Source: Erysipelotrichaceae bacterium (GTDB lineage Bacteria; Bacillota_I; Bacilli_A; Erysipelotrichales; Erysipelotrichaceae). Taken from it: DNA of 64,000 nucleotides. Below the pieces are notes generated by a model. It did no database searches, was not told the DNA's origin, and saw only the letters and a program-made list of their open reading frames with translations. Below, piece by piece: positions 16,622 through 26,157 of this stretch. Positions within the stretch are counted from its first letter, which is position 1. Every line of letters begins with the position of its first letter. The DNA lies in assembly GCA_017431825.1 (NCBI GenBank), contig JAFRKI010000001.1, forward strand, positions 106,472-170,471, written 5' to 3'. Position numbers and translations under genes: made by a program.

Positions 16622-16685
16622 ATGATAGAGAATAATAGAATTTTTTTCAAGTTGTTATTGTACTGGAATATTTTTCAAGTATAAT
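16622..16685. promoter_or_regulatory. Divergent promoters with two S24-repressor operators
   Basis: Minus-strand promoter: TTGAAA (16645-16650), 17 bp, TATCAT (16622-16627). Plus-strand promoter: TTGTAC (16658-16663), 16 bp, TATAAT (16680-16685). Two 15-bp imperfect palindromes of form TRGAA-N5-TTCAA occur at 16636-16650 and 16664-16678, 28 bp apart. The first covers the repressor -35; the second fills the spacer of the dinB promoter. Both -10 boxes are 6 nt from their start codons. Confidence 0.72.
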
Positions 16686-16691
16686 TAAAGT

Positions 16692-17936
16692 ATGAAAAAG
16701 GTGATACTGCACTGTGATCTCAACTGTTTCTATGCATCCGTGGAAATGCTCTATCATCCGGAACTGCGGGATGTGCCGATGGCCATCGCCGGCGATCCGG
16801 AAAACAGGCACGGGATCATCCTGGCCAAGAACGTACTGGCCAAAAGGAAAGGGGTCAAGACGGCGGAAGCCATCTTTGAAGCCAGAAACAAGTGCCCTGA
16901 CCTGCTGATAAGAACACCGGACTATGATTCCTACATGTATTATTCAGCCAAGGTCAGAAGCCTTTACTATGAATATACGGACAGGGTCGAATCCTTCGGA
17001 CCCGATGAATGCTGGCTGGACATAACTTCCAGCATCCGTTATTTCGGTTCCATCAAGGTCATCGTCGAAGAGATCTTAAGAAGAGTCAGGGAAGAGATCG
17101 GTCTTACCCTGAGCATCGGCGTTTCCAGCAACAAGATCTGGGCAAAACTGGGCAGCGATATCGCCAGCGAGGATTCCTACTTCGTGATAAGCAGGCTGGA
17201 GGATATCGAAGGGCTGCCGGCCGGAGATCTCCTCAACGTCGGCTATCATACCTATGAAAAGCTCAAGTCCTACGGTCTTTATACCATCGGTGATATCGCC
17301 AGGTCATCACCGAAGTACATGAAAGGCATCCTGGGCAAGAACGGCGAAACGCTGTGGTATTTCGCGAACGGCTATGACTTAAGCGAAGTCAAAAGATATG
17401 ACGATGAAGACGAGGTCATCAAAAGCATCGGCAACTCCACCACTACGGTCAGGGACGTCTATGACATGGACGATCTGAAACTGGTCCTGACGGTCCTCTC
17501 TGACTCCGTGGCTTCCCGGATCAAGGACGAGGGAATGTTCTTCAAGACGGTCCATCTGAGCCTCAGAGACAAAAATCTGAACTGGAGAGGAGTCCAGACC
17601 AGTCTTAAGGAAAACAGCGATCTGGCCAGGGACATCTTCGATAATGCCATCATCCTCTTCATGAAGAACGGCTTTGACTTCCGTGTGCCCTACCGTTCCA
17701 TCGGCGTCTCCGTAAGCAATCTTTCTTACCGAAAGGAAAGCAGCAACATCGACCTTTACGGTCATGCGGACTATTCCCTGAAGGAAAAGAAAAAGGACCT
17801 GGCTCTGGAAGACATCAGAAGAAGGTTCGGCTATCATTCCATCGGTTCCTTAAGAGTCCTGGAAGACGAGGAGCTCTCGGCCTTCGATCCCAAAAGTGAA
17901 CACCTTACCTACCCCGTAAGCTATTTTGGGAGGTAA
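16692..17936 (+). CDS. dinB: DNA polymerase IV (Y-family translesion polymerase)
   Basis: A 414-residue Y-family polymerase. Metal-binding and catalytic motifs are LHCDLNCFYASVEM at the N-terminus and GPDECWLDIT near residue 105. The LSIGVSSNKIWAKLGSD segment and the helix-hairpin-helix region follow, then the little-finger domain. The C-terminus lacks an obvious clamp-binding pentapeptide. It copies past damaged bases. TATAAT lies 6 nt before the ATG and no Shine-Dalgarno is present, so the mRNA looks leaderless. The operator in its promoter suggests induction when the adjacent S24 repressor is cleaved. Confidence 0.96.
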   Translation: MKKVILHCDLNCFYASVEMLYHPELRDVPMAIAGDPENRHGIILAKNVLAKRKGVKTAEAIFEARNKCPDLLIRTPDYDSYMYYSAKVRSLYYEYTDRVESFGPDECWLDITSSIRYFGSIKVIVEEILRRVREEIGLTLSIGVSSNKIWAKLGSDIASEDSYFVISRLEDIEGLPAGDLLNVGYHTYEKLKSYGLYTIGDIARSSPKYMKGILGKNGETLWYFANGYDLSEVKRYDDEDEVIKSIGNSTTTVRDVYDMDDLKLVLTVLSDSVASRIKDEGMFFKTVHLSLRDKNLNWRGVQTSLKENSDLARDIFDNAIILFMKNGFDFRVPYRSIGVSVSNLSYRKESSNIDLYGHADYSLKEKKKDLALEDIRRRFGYHSIGSLRVLEDEELSAFDPKSEHLTYPVSYFGR

Positions 17937-17939
17937 AAC

Positions 17940-18188
17940 ATGAAAAGAAAATATGTCGATGTGATATGTCTCAATGATCAGGCCGGCAACATCAAGCCCC
18001 TGTATCTGATCTGGGACAACGAACGCAAGATACCCATCCTGAAGGTAAAGGAGATCTGTCCGCGGGCTTCTCTGAAGGTAGGAGGTTCAGGTCTTAGATA
18101 TACCTGTCTTTTTGACTCCAACCGGATCAGACACCTCTATTATGACCGGGGCAAATGGTACGTGGAACTCAATGACAACGTGCTATAA
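17940..18188 (+). CDS. Small protein downstream of dinB, unknown
   Basis: An 82-residue protein beginning 3 bp after the dinB stop, with GGGAGG overlapping that stop codon, so it is translated from the same mRNA. It is basic with a Cys pair (C10 in VICLND, C40 in EICPRAS) and a likely small beta-rich fold; repeated Trp/Tyr and strand-like segments such as LYLIWDNERK are seen. I do not recognise the family. Placement predicts damage-inducible expression with dinB. It could bind nucleic acid or modulate the polymerase, but the sequence alone does not show this. Confidence 0.8.
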   Translation: MKRKYVDVICLNDQAGNIKPLYLIWDNERKIPILKVKEICPRASLKVGGSGLRYTCLFDSNRIRHLYYDRGKWYVELNDNVL

Positions 18189-18208
18189 TCACGGTAAGGA
18201 GAAAGCAT

Positions 18209-19111
18209 ATGTATGATGTCATTATAATCGGCGGCGGACCGGCAGGTCTGACTGCAGCCATCTATGCCACCAGAGCCAGTCTTAAGACTCTGGTCATCGA
18301 GAACGAAGCCTTCGGCGGCAAGCTCAGTAAAACATACGAAATAGAAAACTATCCGGGATTCAGCAGGATCAGCGGCAGCGAGCTGGCGGATTCCCTGCTT
18401 GCGCATGCCAGGTCTTTCGGTGCGAAGATCATAAACGGAACGGTAAAAAGGATAGCAGACGGAAAGATAAAGAAAGTCATCCTGGAGGACGATGAAGAGC
18501 TGGAGGCAAAGACGCTCATCATCGCCACCGGCACCAAGGAAAAGCATCTTGACGTACCGCATTCCGAAGAATATACCGGCAGAGGCATATCCTACTGTGC
18601 CGTATGCGACGGTTTCTTTTACCGTAAGAAGGACGTCGTGGTCATAGGCGGCGGCAATTCCGCTCTGGAAGAAGCACTGTTTCTTTCTTCCGTTGCCGAT
18701 AAAGTCTATATCGTCATCAGAAGAGACGTCTTCAGAGCCGATGCCTCAGTCATCGAAAAAGTCAGGAATAACGAAAAGATCGAAGTCATTACCAGACACC
18801 TTCCTGAAGAGCTCGTGATCGAGGAGGGAAAGATAACAGGTCTTAAAATAAAAGACGTCGATACGGGTGAAAGCAGCGTAATAAAATGCAGCGGCATCTT
18901 CCCGTATATCGGTGCCCTTCCCAATACCTCATTCATCGATCTGGATATCCTCGATGAAAACGGCTATATCATCGCCGACAAGGACATGCGGACTGCACTG
19001 GAAGGCATCTATGCGGCGGGTGACGTCATAAGGAAAGATCTCAGACAGGTAGTGACGGCCGCCAATGACGGAGCCATCGCTGCCAGCTCAGCTGCAAACT
19101 ATCTCAAATAA
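18209..19111 (+). CDS. trxB: Thioredoxin reductase
   Basis: A 300-residue flavoprotein. FAD-binding GGGPAGLTAAIYATRA is at the N-terminus, the redox-active CAVC lies in SYCAVCDGFFY near residue 133, NADPH-binding is VIGGGNSALEEAL, and the second FAD motif GIYAAGDV is near the C-terminus. It reduces thioredoxin with NADPH. It follows the small ORF by 20 bp with its own AAGGAG, and a TATAAT sequence at 18184-18189 may give an extra promoter. A bidirectional terminator follows. Confidence 0.97.
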   Translation: MYDVIIIGGGPAGLTAAIYATRASLKTLVIENEAFGGKLSKTYEIENYPGFSRISGSELADSLLAHARSFGAKIINGTVKRIADGKIKKVILEDDEELEAKTLIIATGTKEKHLDVPHSEEYTGRGISYCAVCDGFFYRKKDVVVIGGGNSALEEALFLSSVADKVYIVIRRDVFRADASVIEKVRNNEKIEVITRHLPEELVIEEGKITGLKIKDVDTGESSVIKCSGIFPYIGALPNTSFIDLDILDENGYIIADKDMRTALEGIYAAGDVIRKDLRQVVTAANDGAIAASSAANYLK

Positions 19112-19134
19112 AAAAGAGACGCAGGTCTCTTTTT
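19109..19134. terminator. Bidirectional terminator after trxB
   Basis: Stem AAAAAGAGAC/GTCTCTTTTT with loop GCAG, shared by trxB (plus) and the lipoprotein gene (minus). Confidence 0.88.
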
Positions 19135-19969
19135 ATTCGCTCTTTTCAAACACGCATTTATCGGTCCGTTCATTGCCGGAACCGGTCCAGTACAGATCGG
19201 AATCGACTATCTCGAAGTATCCTGCACCGTAATCATATTCCTGAACGGTCTGCTCTTCACCTTTACTGGAGGTGATGGTGGTATGAAGTACTTCATCATA
19301 GACCAGACGGTCCCCTTCATATCTTACGAACATGACCCACTCCTCATATTCCTTCGTCGAATTGGCACGGATGACGTCGATGATGATATTGTCGTCGACC
19401 ACGCTGACTTCCGCCTGGAAACGCGGGGAGGAACTGTCGAAATAGGAACCTTCAAGGCTCTTCATCTTATCACTGTAGACGTTCCTGTTGACGCTGTCTC
19501 TGGTCTTTTCCACGAATTCGGAGAAGCTGCTGTAATCCATCTTTCCTTCATCCATAACGGAAATGGAGTACTGCACACCGTCCACTTCAAAGCGGCCGAC
19601 CTTGAAGGTGTCGTCGTTCTGATTGACGGACAGCGATTCGCTGAAATCGCTGAAAGCCGGTTCACCGTCGATATAGATGCCGGAGATGTCCTCGTCCAGC
19701 ATTCTCGATGCGCGGAAGCAGTATTCGTAATCGTTGGCGATGAAATTGTACTCGGCAATGATGCCGCCTATCACGTAGTAGGTCTCATCGCTGATACTGG
19801 AAAAAGGAAGCTTTATCAGCGAGACGCCGATGGCGTTGTTTATCTCGGAAAGCGATTCATAGGAAAGCAGCGGATTGACGACGGTCTCCCTGTTTTCATC
19901 TTTATTGAAGCAGGCTGTCATACAGATCATGACAGCTGCGATGATCGTTATCTTAATAAGTCTTTTCAT
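19133..19969 (-). CDS. Predicted lipoprotein, unknown function
   Basis: A 278-residue secreted lipoprotein. The signal peptide has two basic residues, a hydrophobic core and lipobox MTAC. The mature part has no family I recognise; it is acidic, beta-rich in appearance and ends with paired aromatic and charged residues (YWTGSGNERTDKC). I start it at 19969 because GGAG lies 5 nt before that ATG and the signal peptide begins there; a longer reading adds 21 residues that do not look like part of the protein. It follows the MBL hydrolase gene on the same strand with a 10-bp gap. Confidence 0.85.
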   Translation of the reverse strand: MKRLIKITIIAAVMICMTACFNKDENRETVVNPLLSYESLSEINNAIGVSLIKLPFSSISDETYYVIGGIIAEYNFIANDYEYCFRASRMLDEDISGIYIDGEPAFSDFSESLSVNQNDDTFKVGRFEVDGVQYSISVMDEGKMDYSSFSEFVEKTRDSVNRNVYSDKMKSLEGSYFDSSSPRFQAEVSVVDDNIIIDVIRANSTKEYEEWVMFVRYEGDRLVYDEVLHTTITSSKGEEQTVQEYDYGAGYFEIVDSDLYWTGSGNERTDKCVFEKSE

Positions 19970-19979
19970 GGCTTCTCCT

Positions 19980-20579
19980 TTAGAGATAAGGGTTGTTTTC
20001 CAGTTCATCCTTAAGGACGCTGGTATCTTCATGTCCGGGATAGATGATGAGCTCGGGATCGAGTTCCCTCAGGACTCTGAGTGAAGATCTGAGCTTGGCG
20101 TTGTTGCCGCCCTTGAGGTCGGTACGCCCTACCGATCCCTTGAACAGCGTATCGCCGGTGAAGATGCATTCCTTGAACAGGAAGCAGCAGGAGCCTTCGG
20201 TATGACCCGGTGTCGGAATGACGGCGAAACGGAACGGGCTGATCTCATTGAGACCGTCCTGAAGATGCTGCACCGGACAGCTGATGACCGGAGAAAACGG
20301 CAGACCGAAGGACAGAGCCTGATTCTTATCGCGGCAGAGTTCCTCATCTTCTGCATGGATATATACCGGCATCCGATACTCATCATAGAGATCGTCAACG
20401 GCTTTTATGTGATCGAAGTGGCCGTGGGTAAGCAGGACTGCCAGCAGCTGTTTCCCTTCAAGACACGGTAAAAGCTTCTCTGCCTTGCCGGCAGGATCGA
20501 TCAGTATAACCTTGTCTTCGATGTCCAGCAGATAGGTATTGGTGCCGAACATCCCGGAAATTATCCTCTTTACTTCCAT
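19980..20579 (-). CDS. MBL-fold metallohydrolase (glyoxalase II-like)
   Basis: A 199-residue metallo-beta-lactamase-fold hydrolase. The metal motif HxHxDH is in LTHGHFDHI (about residue 52), with further ligands in PTPGHTEGS, FTGDTLF and YPGHED at the C-terminus. This compact form is common in Bacillota and includes thioesterase-type enzymes; S-lactoylglutathione is only one possible substrate. It begins after the rpmG terminator with no strong Shine-Dalgarno. It is followed closely by the lipoprotein gene. Confidence 0.9.
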   Translation of the reverse strand: MEVKRIISGMFGTNTYLLDIEDKVILIDPAGKAEKLLPCLEGKQLLAVLLTHGHFDHIKAVDDLYDEYRMPVYIHAEDEELCRDKNQALSFGLPFSPVISCPVQHLQDGLNEISPFRFAVIPTPGHTEGSCCFLFKECIFTGDTLFKGSVGRTDLKGGNNAKLRSSLRVLRELDPELIIYPGHEDTSVLKDELENNPYL

Positions 20580-20591
20580 GGCCCTTAAAAG

Positions 20592-20619
20592 AAAATAAGC
20601 GGAAATAGCCGCTTATTTT
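20592..20619 (-). terminator. Terminator of rpmG
   Basis: An 11-bp perfect stem AAAATAAGCGG/CCGCTTATTTT with a 6-base loop overlaps the rpmG stop codon; T-rich tail on the minus strand. Confidence 0.85.
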
Positions 20620-20765
20620 TTCTCCTTATGAACTGTCATCTTATTACATCTAGGGCAATATTTCTTGATTTCCATCTTATCGGGATGTTTCTTCTTATTT
20701 CTGGAACCGATGTAATTCTCTTCACCGCAATCTGAACACTTGAATGTTACAAAATCTCTAGGCAT
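20613..20765 (-). CDS. rpmG: 50S ribosomal protein L33
   Basis: A 50-residue ribosomal protein, identified directly from the minus-strand translation. It begins MPRDFVTFKCSDC and includes YIGSRNKKKHPDK and KYCPRCNKMTVHKEKK. It carries both zinc-type cysteine pairs (C10-x2-C13 and C37-x2-C40), the Zn-dependent (C+) form; many Bacillota also encode a zinc-free copy expressed under zinc limitation. AGGAGGTAAG lies upstream of the ATG. It sits between the ruvB end and the MBL gene. Confidence 0.97.
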   Translation of the reverse strand: MPRDFVTFKCSDCGEENYIGSRNKKKHPDKMEIKKYCPRCNKMTVHKEKK

Positions 20766-20815
20766 GATACTTACCTCCTGTTTTACGCTTATCTATAATA
20801 ACACAATAAAATAAT

Positions 20816-21832
20816 TTAGAAAAGGGTTTCGTTCGAACTTATTTTCAGATGTTCATAAGCCTTCTGGGTGGCGCTCCTGCCCCGCGGTCCTCTGTTGATC
20901 AGACCTATCTGCAGCAGATACGGTTCATAGACGTCTTCGATCGTGACCACTTCCTCGCCGATGGCTGAGGCGATGGCTTCGACGCCTACCGGTCCGCCAT
21001 TGTAGCGGTGGATGATGCCTTCCAGATACTTGATGTCGACGATGTCGAGTCCGATCGGATCTATCCTCAAGCGGTCCAGCGACTGAGCCGTGATGTCGTA
21101 GTTGATGACGCCGTCATTGAGGACCTGGGCAAAGTCCCTGATCCTTCTGAAGAGCCTGTTGGCGATCCTCGGCGTACCGCGGCTCCTTTTCGCGATCTCC
21201 AGTACGGCATCGTCATCGATCGGAGATTCGAAGACTCTCGACGTTCTCCTGACGATCTGCGAGAGCTCCTCTTCGTTGTAGTACTCGAGCTTGGAAACGA
21301 TGCCGAAACGGTCTCTCAGCGGCGATGATATCGAACCCATACGGGTCGTTGCACCTACCAGCGTGAACGGCGGAAGTTCCAGTCTGATGGACCGGGCTCC
21401 CTGTTCCTTGCCGACGACGATGTCGATCGCAAAGTCTTCCATGGCCGGATAGAGCACTTCTTCGACGACTTTCGGCAGTCTGTGGATCTCGTCGATGAAC
21501 AGCACGTCGCCTTCGTCAAGACTTGAAAGAATGGCGGCCAGATCGCCGCTCTTCTCCAGGCTCGGTCCGCTGGTCACCTTGATCTTGGTGCCCATCTCAT
21601 TGGCCAGGATATAGGCCAGTGTCGTCTTGCCCAGTCCCGGAGGGCCATAGAAAAGACAGTGGTCAAGGGCTTCATCACGGCTTTTGGCCGCCTTGATGAA
21701 GATCTCCAGATTCTCCTTGAGAGCCGTCTGTCCTACATATTCCTTTAAAGTGGATGGTCTCAGACTCAGGTCCACTTCGTATTCGTCTTCCAGTCTTCGG
21801 GAAGACAGCAGATTCTTATCTTTTTCACTCAT
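20816..21832 (-). CDS. ruvB: Holliday junction branch-migration helicase RuvB
   Basis: A 338-residue AAA+ ATPase. N-terminal segment with [12 protein letters not shown], Walker [18 protein letters not shown], Walker [16 protein letters not shown], sensor [18 protein letters not shown] and the arginine finger region follow, ending with the winged-helix domain ([13 protein letters not shown]). With RuvA it drives branch migration of recombination junctions. It starts 2 bp after the ruvA stop, so the pair is co-translated. Confidence 0.98.
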   Translation of the reverse strand: MSEKDKNLLSSRRLEDEYEVDLSLRPSTLKEYVGQTALKENLEIFIKAAKSRDEALDHCLFYGPPGLGKTTLAYILANEMGTKIKVTSGPSLEKSGDLAAILSSLDEGDVLFIDEIHRLPKVVEEVLYPAMEDFAIDIVVGKEQGARSIRLELPPFTLVGATTRMGSISSPLRDRFGIVSKLEYYNEEELSQIVRRTSRVFESPIDDDAVLEIAKRSRGTPRIANRLFRRIRDFAQVLNDGVINYDITAQSLDRLRIDPIGLDIVDIKYLEGIIHRYNGGPVGVEAIASAIGEEVVTIEDVYEPYLLQIGLINRGPRGRSATQKAYEHLKISSNETLF

Positions 21833-21834
21833 AA

Positions 21835-22395
21835 TTACTTGATCAGCATTGCCAGAGCACGTTTGAGATATTCATCGGTGCTCAGGTCTTCTTTCGATAA
21901 TTCCTTTATCACAGGTTTGATCTCGCCCGGTTTATAACCCAGAGTCGCCAGGGCTTCAGCCACGTCGTTCATCTTGGCGTTGCTTTGCGGCGTTTCCGGA
22001 GCCGATACCAGCTTTCCTTTAAGATCCAGAATGATCTGACCGGCAGTCTTGGCTCCTACTCCCGGCATGCCGCGTATGAAAGCGACGTCCTCGCTTTCGA
22101 TAGCCTCGATAACGGCATCGACGTTTGAACTGGCAAGTATCCCTGATGCGATCTTAGGTCCCAGGCCTTTAACGGAAATAAGCTTTACGAACAGGTCGTA
22201 TTCTTCGATCGATAAAAAACCGTAGAGAGACTGTTCATCTTCCCTGACGTTTTCATAGGTATAGATGATTACCTCTTCACCTCTCTTGAGCATTTCCGGA
22301 TGATAGAAATTGATGCGGTAACCTACATTATTCACATCCAGAAGCACATAATCAAGGTCGAAATGATGAACTTTTCCTCTTAAAAAACCAATCAT
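21835..22395 (-). CDS. ruvA: Holliday junction-binding protein RuvA
   Basis: A 186-residue junction-recognition protein: an N-terminal OB fold ([16 protein letters not shown]), two helix-hairpin-helix motifs ([16 protein letters not shown] and [20 protein letters not shown]) and a C-terminal RuvB-binding domain ([15 protein letters not shown]). It forms tetramers on four-way junctions. A TATAAT box lies 8 nt before its ATG with no Shine-Dalgarno. A terminator from obgE is just upstream, so ruvAB has its own promoter. Confidence 0.97.
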   Translation of the reverse strand: MIGFLRGKVHHFDLDYVLLDVNNVGYRINFYHPEMLKRGEEVIIYTYENVREDEQSLYGFLSIEEYDLFVKLISVKGLGPKIASGILASSNVDAVIEAIESEDVAFIRGMPGVGAKTAGQIILDLKGKLVSAPETPQSNAKMNDVAEALATLGYKPGEIKPVIKELSKEDLSTDEYLKRALAMLIK

Positions 22396-22403
22396 ATAAG
22401 TAG

Positions 22404-22409
22404 ATTATA
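22404..22409 (-). promoter_or_regulatory. -10 box, leaderless ruvA
   Basis: TATAAT on the minus strand, 8 nt before the ruvA start. No TRGAA-N5-TTCAA palindrome is present here, so I see no sign of control by the S24 repressor. Confidence 0.5.
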
Positions 22410-22439
22410 ACATGTATCCCCTAAAAGATATTGCCGACA

Positions 22440-22463
22440 GAAGAAAAGAAGCCTGAGCTTCCT
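22440..22463 (-). terminator. Terminator of obgE
   Basis: Stem GAAGC/GCTTC extended by AA/TT, loop CTGA, with TTTT tail on the minus strand directly after the obgE stop. Confidence 0.75.
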
Positions 22464-22466
22464 TTC

Positions 22467-23816
<1,350 letters not shown>

Positions 23817-24101
23817 CTAAGCTTGCGGATAGCAGGAGACTTTCTTCTTGTCCTTGCCTAAGTGTTCATACTTGATGACACCGTCACAGGTACAGAATAA
23901 AGTATCATCGCCACCTCTTTTTACGTTTGCACCCGGATGGATCTTAGTACCTCTTTGACGGTAGATGATCGAACCGGCAGTAGCAAACTGACCATCAGCA
24001 ACCTTTGCGCCAAGTCTCTTGGAATGGGAATCACGTCCGTTCTTGGTGGAACCGACACCCTTCTTAGAGGCAAAGAACTGGATATCTAATACATACTTCA
24101 T
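23817..24101 (-). CDS. rpmA: 50S ribosomal protein L27
   Basis: A 94-residue L27. The N-terminus is [25 protein letters not shown]: in Bacillota this extra leader (ending in QFFA) must be removed by the protease Prp to free the tail that reaches the peptidyl-transferase centre. The body has [12 protein letters not shown] and [13 protein letters not shown], as expected. GGAAG precedes the ATG. It follows prp by 5 bp. Confidence 0.98.
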   Translation of the reverse strand: MKYVLDIQFFASKKGVGSTKNGRDSHSKRLGAKVADGQFATAGSIIYRQRGTKIHPGANVKRGGDDTLFCTCDGVIKYEHLGKDKKKVSCYPQA

Positions 24102-24106
24102 ATGTT

Positions 24107-24418
24107 TTACTTCCTTTCTACTTTGATAAACTCACCATAAGACTCTTCAATGGTCTTAAGCTGGTAGATGACAAGTTCGATATAGTCATTGGCTTTATCG
24201 GACCTGCTTTCATTGATGATCTCGATCTGGTTTTCGGAATCGCTGATCGTAACACCTTCGAATCCGTTTTCGTCAAGACCGTTCATCAGGCCGAAGATGA
24301 TGCTGGAGACGCTCGCACATATCAGGTCTGAGCCGTAATCGGCATATTCCGCATGACCGCTGACCAGCAGATACGTGTAATTGCCCTCATCATCAAGGCT
24401 GAACTTTACTTTGACCAT
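24107..24418 (-). CDS. prp: Ribosomal-processing cysteine protease Prp
   Basis: A 103-residue protease that removes the L27 N-terminal extension. Catalytic His lies in [13 protein letters not shown] (about residue 21) and Cys in LICASVSS (about residue 33); the Asp/Gly-rich loop between them is typical. It is placed between rplU and rpmA, overlapping rplU by one base, as in most Bacillota. Its presence with the extended L27 is a matched pair, seen directly here. Confidence 0.95.
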   Translation of the reverse strand: MVKVKFSLDDEGNYTYLLVSGHAEYADYGSDLICASVSSIIFGLMNGLDENGFEGVTISDSENQIEIINESRSDKANDYIELVIYQLKTIEESYGEFIKVERK

Positions 24419-24726
24419 TAAGCGATCTTTTCTACGGTCAACTTGGTGTATGGCTGACGATGACCCTGTTTCTTACGGGTAGAGCCTTTTTTCTGCTTGT
24501 ACTTGAAGATGACGATCTTCTTTTCCTTGCCCTGTTTCTCTACCTTGCAGGTGACCTTGGCTCCGTCTACATAAGGCGTACCGAGAGTCAGACCATCGTT
24601 GCTGACGGCTACGACCTTGTCGAAAGTGTATTCGTCACCCTCATTCACATCGAGCTTTTCAACGTAAATGGTCTGACCTTCTTCGACCTTGAGCTGTTTG
24701 CCGCCGGTTTCAATAATTGCGTACAT
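24418..24726 (-). CDS. rplU: 50S ribosomal protein L21
   Basis: A 102-residue L21 beginning [18 protein letters not shown] and ending in the basic [22 protein letters not shown] tail. I start it at 24726 because AAAGGAG lies at the right distance and the family begins there; the upstream ORF extension would be the L21 leader read as protein. The leader region shows conserved structure (next entry). The operon order is rplU, prp, rpmA. Confidence 0.97.
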   Translation of the reverse strand: MYAIIETGGKQLKVEEGQTIYVEKLDVNEGDEYTFDKVVAVSNDGLTLGTPYVDGAKVTCKVEKQGKEKKIVIFKYKQKKGSTRKKQGHRQPYTKLTVEKIA

Positions 24727-24817
24727 AGTATACTCCTTTCTTTGATTTAGACTCGCCATTAAGGTGCTGTGCTTTAAAACCTTTTCTGTGCGGTTGAGAC
24801 CCAAAAAGGGAGACAAC
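24727..24817 (-). promoter_or_regulatory. L21 leader RNA (autoregulatory)
   Basis: The rplU 5' UTR on the minus strand contains CTCCCTTTTTGGG, ACCGCACAG, GCACAGCACCTT and GGCGAGTCT, which I recognise as the conserved blocks of the ribosomal protein L21 leader of Bacillota. It is thought to bind L21 and control the operon. Identification is from memory of the motif. Confidence 0.7.
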
Positions 24818-24823
24818 GCATAT

Positions 24824-24852
24824 ATAATAACACAAAAAAAGGCCCAATACAA
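24824..24852 (-). promoter_or_regulatory. Promoter of rplU
   Basis: TTGTAT (24847-24852), 17 bp, TATTAT (24824-24829) on the minus strand, placing the start near 24817 at the L21 leader. It overlaps the terminator of the preceding operon. Confidence 0.6.
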
Positions 24853-24870
24853 CAAGTATATCAGGCCTTT
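24834..24870 (-). terminator. Terminator after the SPFH operon
   Basis: AAAGGCC/GGCCTTT stem (24838-24844 with 24864-24870), 19-base loop, and a run of seven T on the minus strand. Confidence 0.75.
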
Positions 24871-24874
24871 GTCA

Positions 24875-25195
24875 TTACAGATTCTTACATTCCTCGATCT
24901 TACGCATGACGCCGTTGAGAACTACGTAACCGTCTTCCGGTTCATTATGAACAATGTACCGCTGACCGTATTCACTGCTGCTCTCATGGCGATGACCGGC
25001 TGCCGTTTCACAGGTCAGGTCTTCACTTGCGGGAACATAGTGTCCGTCATCCGATACGGTCCTTCTTCTCCTTTTGTTCTTCCTGCCGGCTTTGGCTGTA
25101 AAGGACAGAAGCGTTCCCAGTACCGAGAAGAAGATAAAGATGATCAGGGGTAACAGGAATATGAATGCGCTGGTCATGATCTTATGGCTATTCAT
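24875..25195 (-). CDS. Small membrane protein next to SPFH gene, unknown
   Basis: A 106-residue protein with one N-terminal hydrophobic segment (about 8-32), a basic cluster (GRKNKRRRR) and a hydrophilic C-terminal half. It overlaps the end of the SPFH gene by 8 bases, so it is translated from the same mRNA. It resembles NfeD-type partners in position (a small membrane protein next to a stomatin-like gene) but I cannot match the sequence to that family. The pattern is C-terminal soluble tail facing the cytosol. Confidence 0.75.
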   Translation of the reverse strand: MNSHKIMTSAFIFLLPLIIFIFFSVLGTLLSFTAKAGRKNKRRRRTVSDDGHYVPASEDLTCETAAGHRHESSSEYGQRYIVHNEPEDGYVVLNGVMRKIEECKNL

Positions 25196-26105
25196 TGCCT
25201 ATTTCTTTGATGGCAGAAACGATGCCGGCAATGCCCTGCAGGTCAGACGGAACGATGATCTTGGTAGCCTGGCCGTCAGCGACTTTTTCCAGAGCTTCAA
25301 GGCTCTTGAGCCTTAAGACGCTTTCGTTGGCTCCGGCAGCCTTTAAGGCCTGCAGACCGTAAGCAGTAGCTTCATGGATCTTGCGGATGGCTTCAGCCTG
25401 ACCTTCGGCTTCCTTGATCTCTTTTTCCTTTTCGGCTTCGGCAGCCAGGATGGTAGCCTGTTTCTTGGCTTCGGCATTAAGTACAGCCGATTCCTTGGTA
25501 CCTTCAGCCTGCAGGATCATGGACTGCTTCTCACCTTCAGCGGTAAGGATGGCAGCTCTCTTTTCTCTTTCAGCCTTCATCTGCTTCTCCATGGCCTCTC
25601 TGATGGCGACCGGCGGCTGGATGTTCTTGAGCTCGACACGGTTTACCCTGATGCCCCAGGCATCGGTAGCTTCATCGATGATGGCCAGCATCTGGGAATT
25701 GATGCGGTCTCTGGAAGTAAGCGTCTCATCAAGGGTAAGATCACCGATGATGTTTCTTAAGGTGGTAGCCGTCAGGTTTTCCATGGCCATGATCGGATTT
25801 TCGACGCCGTAGGTATAAAGACGGGCTTCCATGACCTTGAAGTAGACGACCGAGTCGATCTGCATGGTAACGTTATCCTTGGTAATGACCGGCTGCGGTG
25901 CGAAGTCAGCGACCTGTTCCTTCAAGAGGACTCTTCTTCTGACGTTATCCACTAGCGGGATGATGACATGAAAACCAGGGTTCAAGACATTGTAGTAACG
26001 TCCCAGCCTTTCTACTACATAGGTGTAGGATTCAGGAACGATACGGATTCCGAAAATAATACAGATAATAATAAGTATCGCGAGAATGATTAATACATAG
26101 ATCAT
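25188..26105 (-). CDS. SPFH/Band 7 (stomatin-like) membrane protein
   Basis: A 305-residue flotillin/stomatin family protein. An N-terminal hydrophobic anchor (residues 2-19) is followed by the SPFH domain (YTYVVERLGRYYNVLNPGFHVIIP) and a long Ala/Glu/Lys-rich coiled coil (EAKKQATILAAEAEKEKE). Bacterial members organise membrane proteins and proteolysis. I start it at 26105, not 26174, because GAGGAGGAAA lies upstream and the anchor begins there. It is co-transcribed with the TrmN6-like gene upstream and the small membrane protein downstream. Confidence 0.92.
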   Translation of the reverse strand: MIYVLIILAILIIICIIFGIRIVPESYTYVVERLGRYYNVLNPGFHVIIPLVDNVRRRVLLKEQVADFAPQPVITKDNVTMQIDSVVYFKVMEARLYTYGVENPIMAMENLTATTLRNIIGDLTLDETLTSRDRINSQMLAIIDEATDAWGIRVNRVELKNIQPPVAIREAMEKQMKAEREKRAAILTAEGEKQSMILQAEGTKESAVLNAEAKKQATILAAEAEKEKEIKEAEGQAEAIRKIHEATAYGLQALKAAGANESVLRLKSLEALEKVADGQATKIIVPSDLQGIAGIVSAIKEIGNE

Positions 26106-26157
26106 AATAATTTCCTCCTCATTTCTAATCTTAACACAAATCGAATTGTTGTATATA

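Noticed and set aside
20580..20620. Promoter for the MBL gene within the rpmG terminator
   Set aside because: No acceptable -10/-35 pair; the gene may depend on read-through.
22396..22440. Possible S24-repressor operator upstream of ruvAB
   Set aside because: No TRGAA-N5-TTCAA palindrome is present; only the -10 box is visible.
24727..24855. Longer N-terminus of L21
   Set aside because: The extension is the L21 leader read in frame. A good ribosome site and the family's usual start are at 24726.
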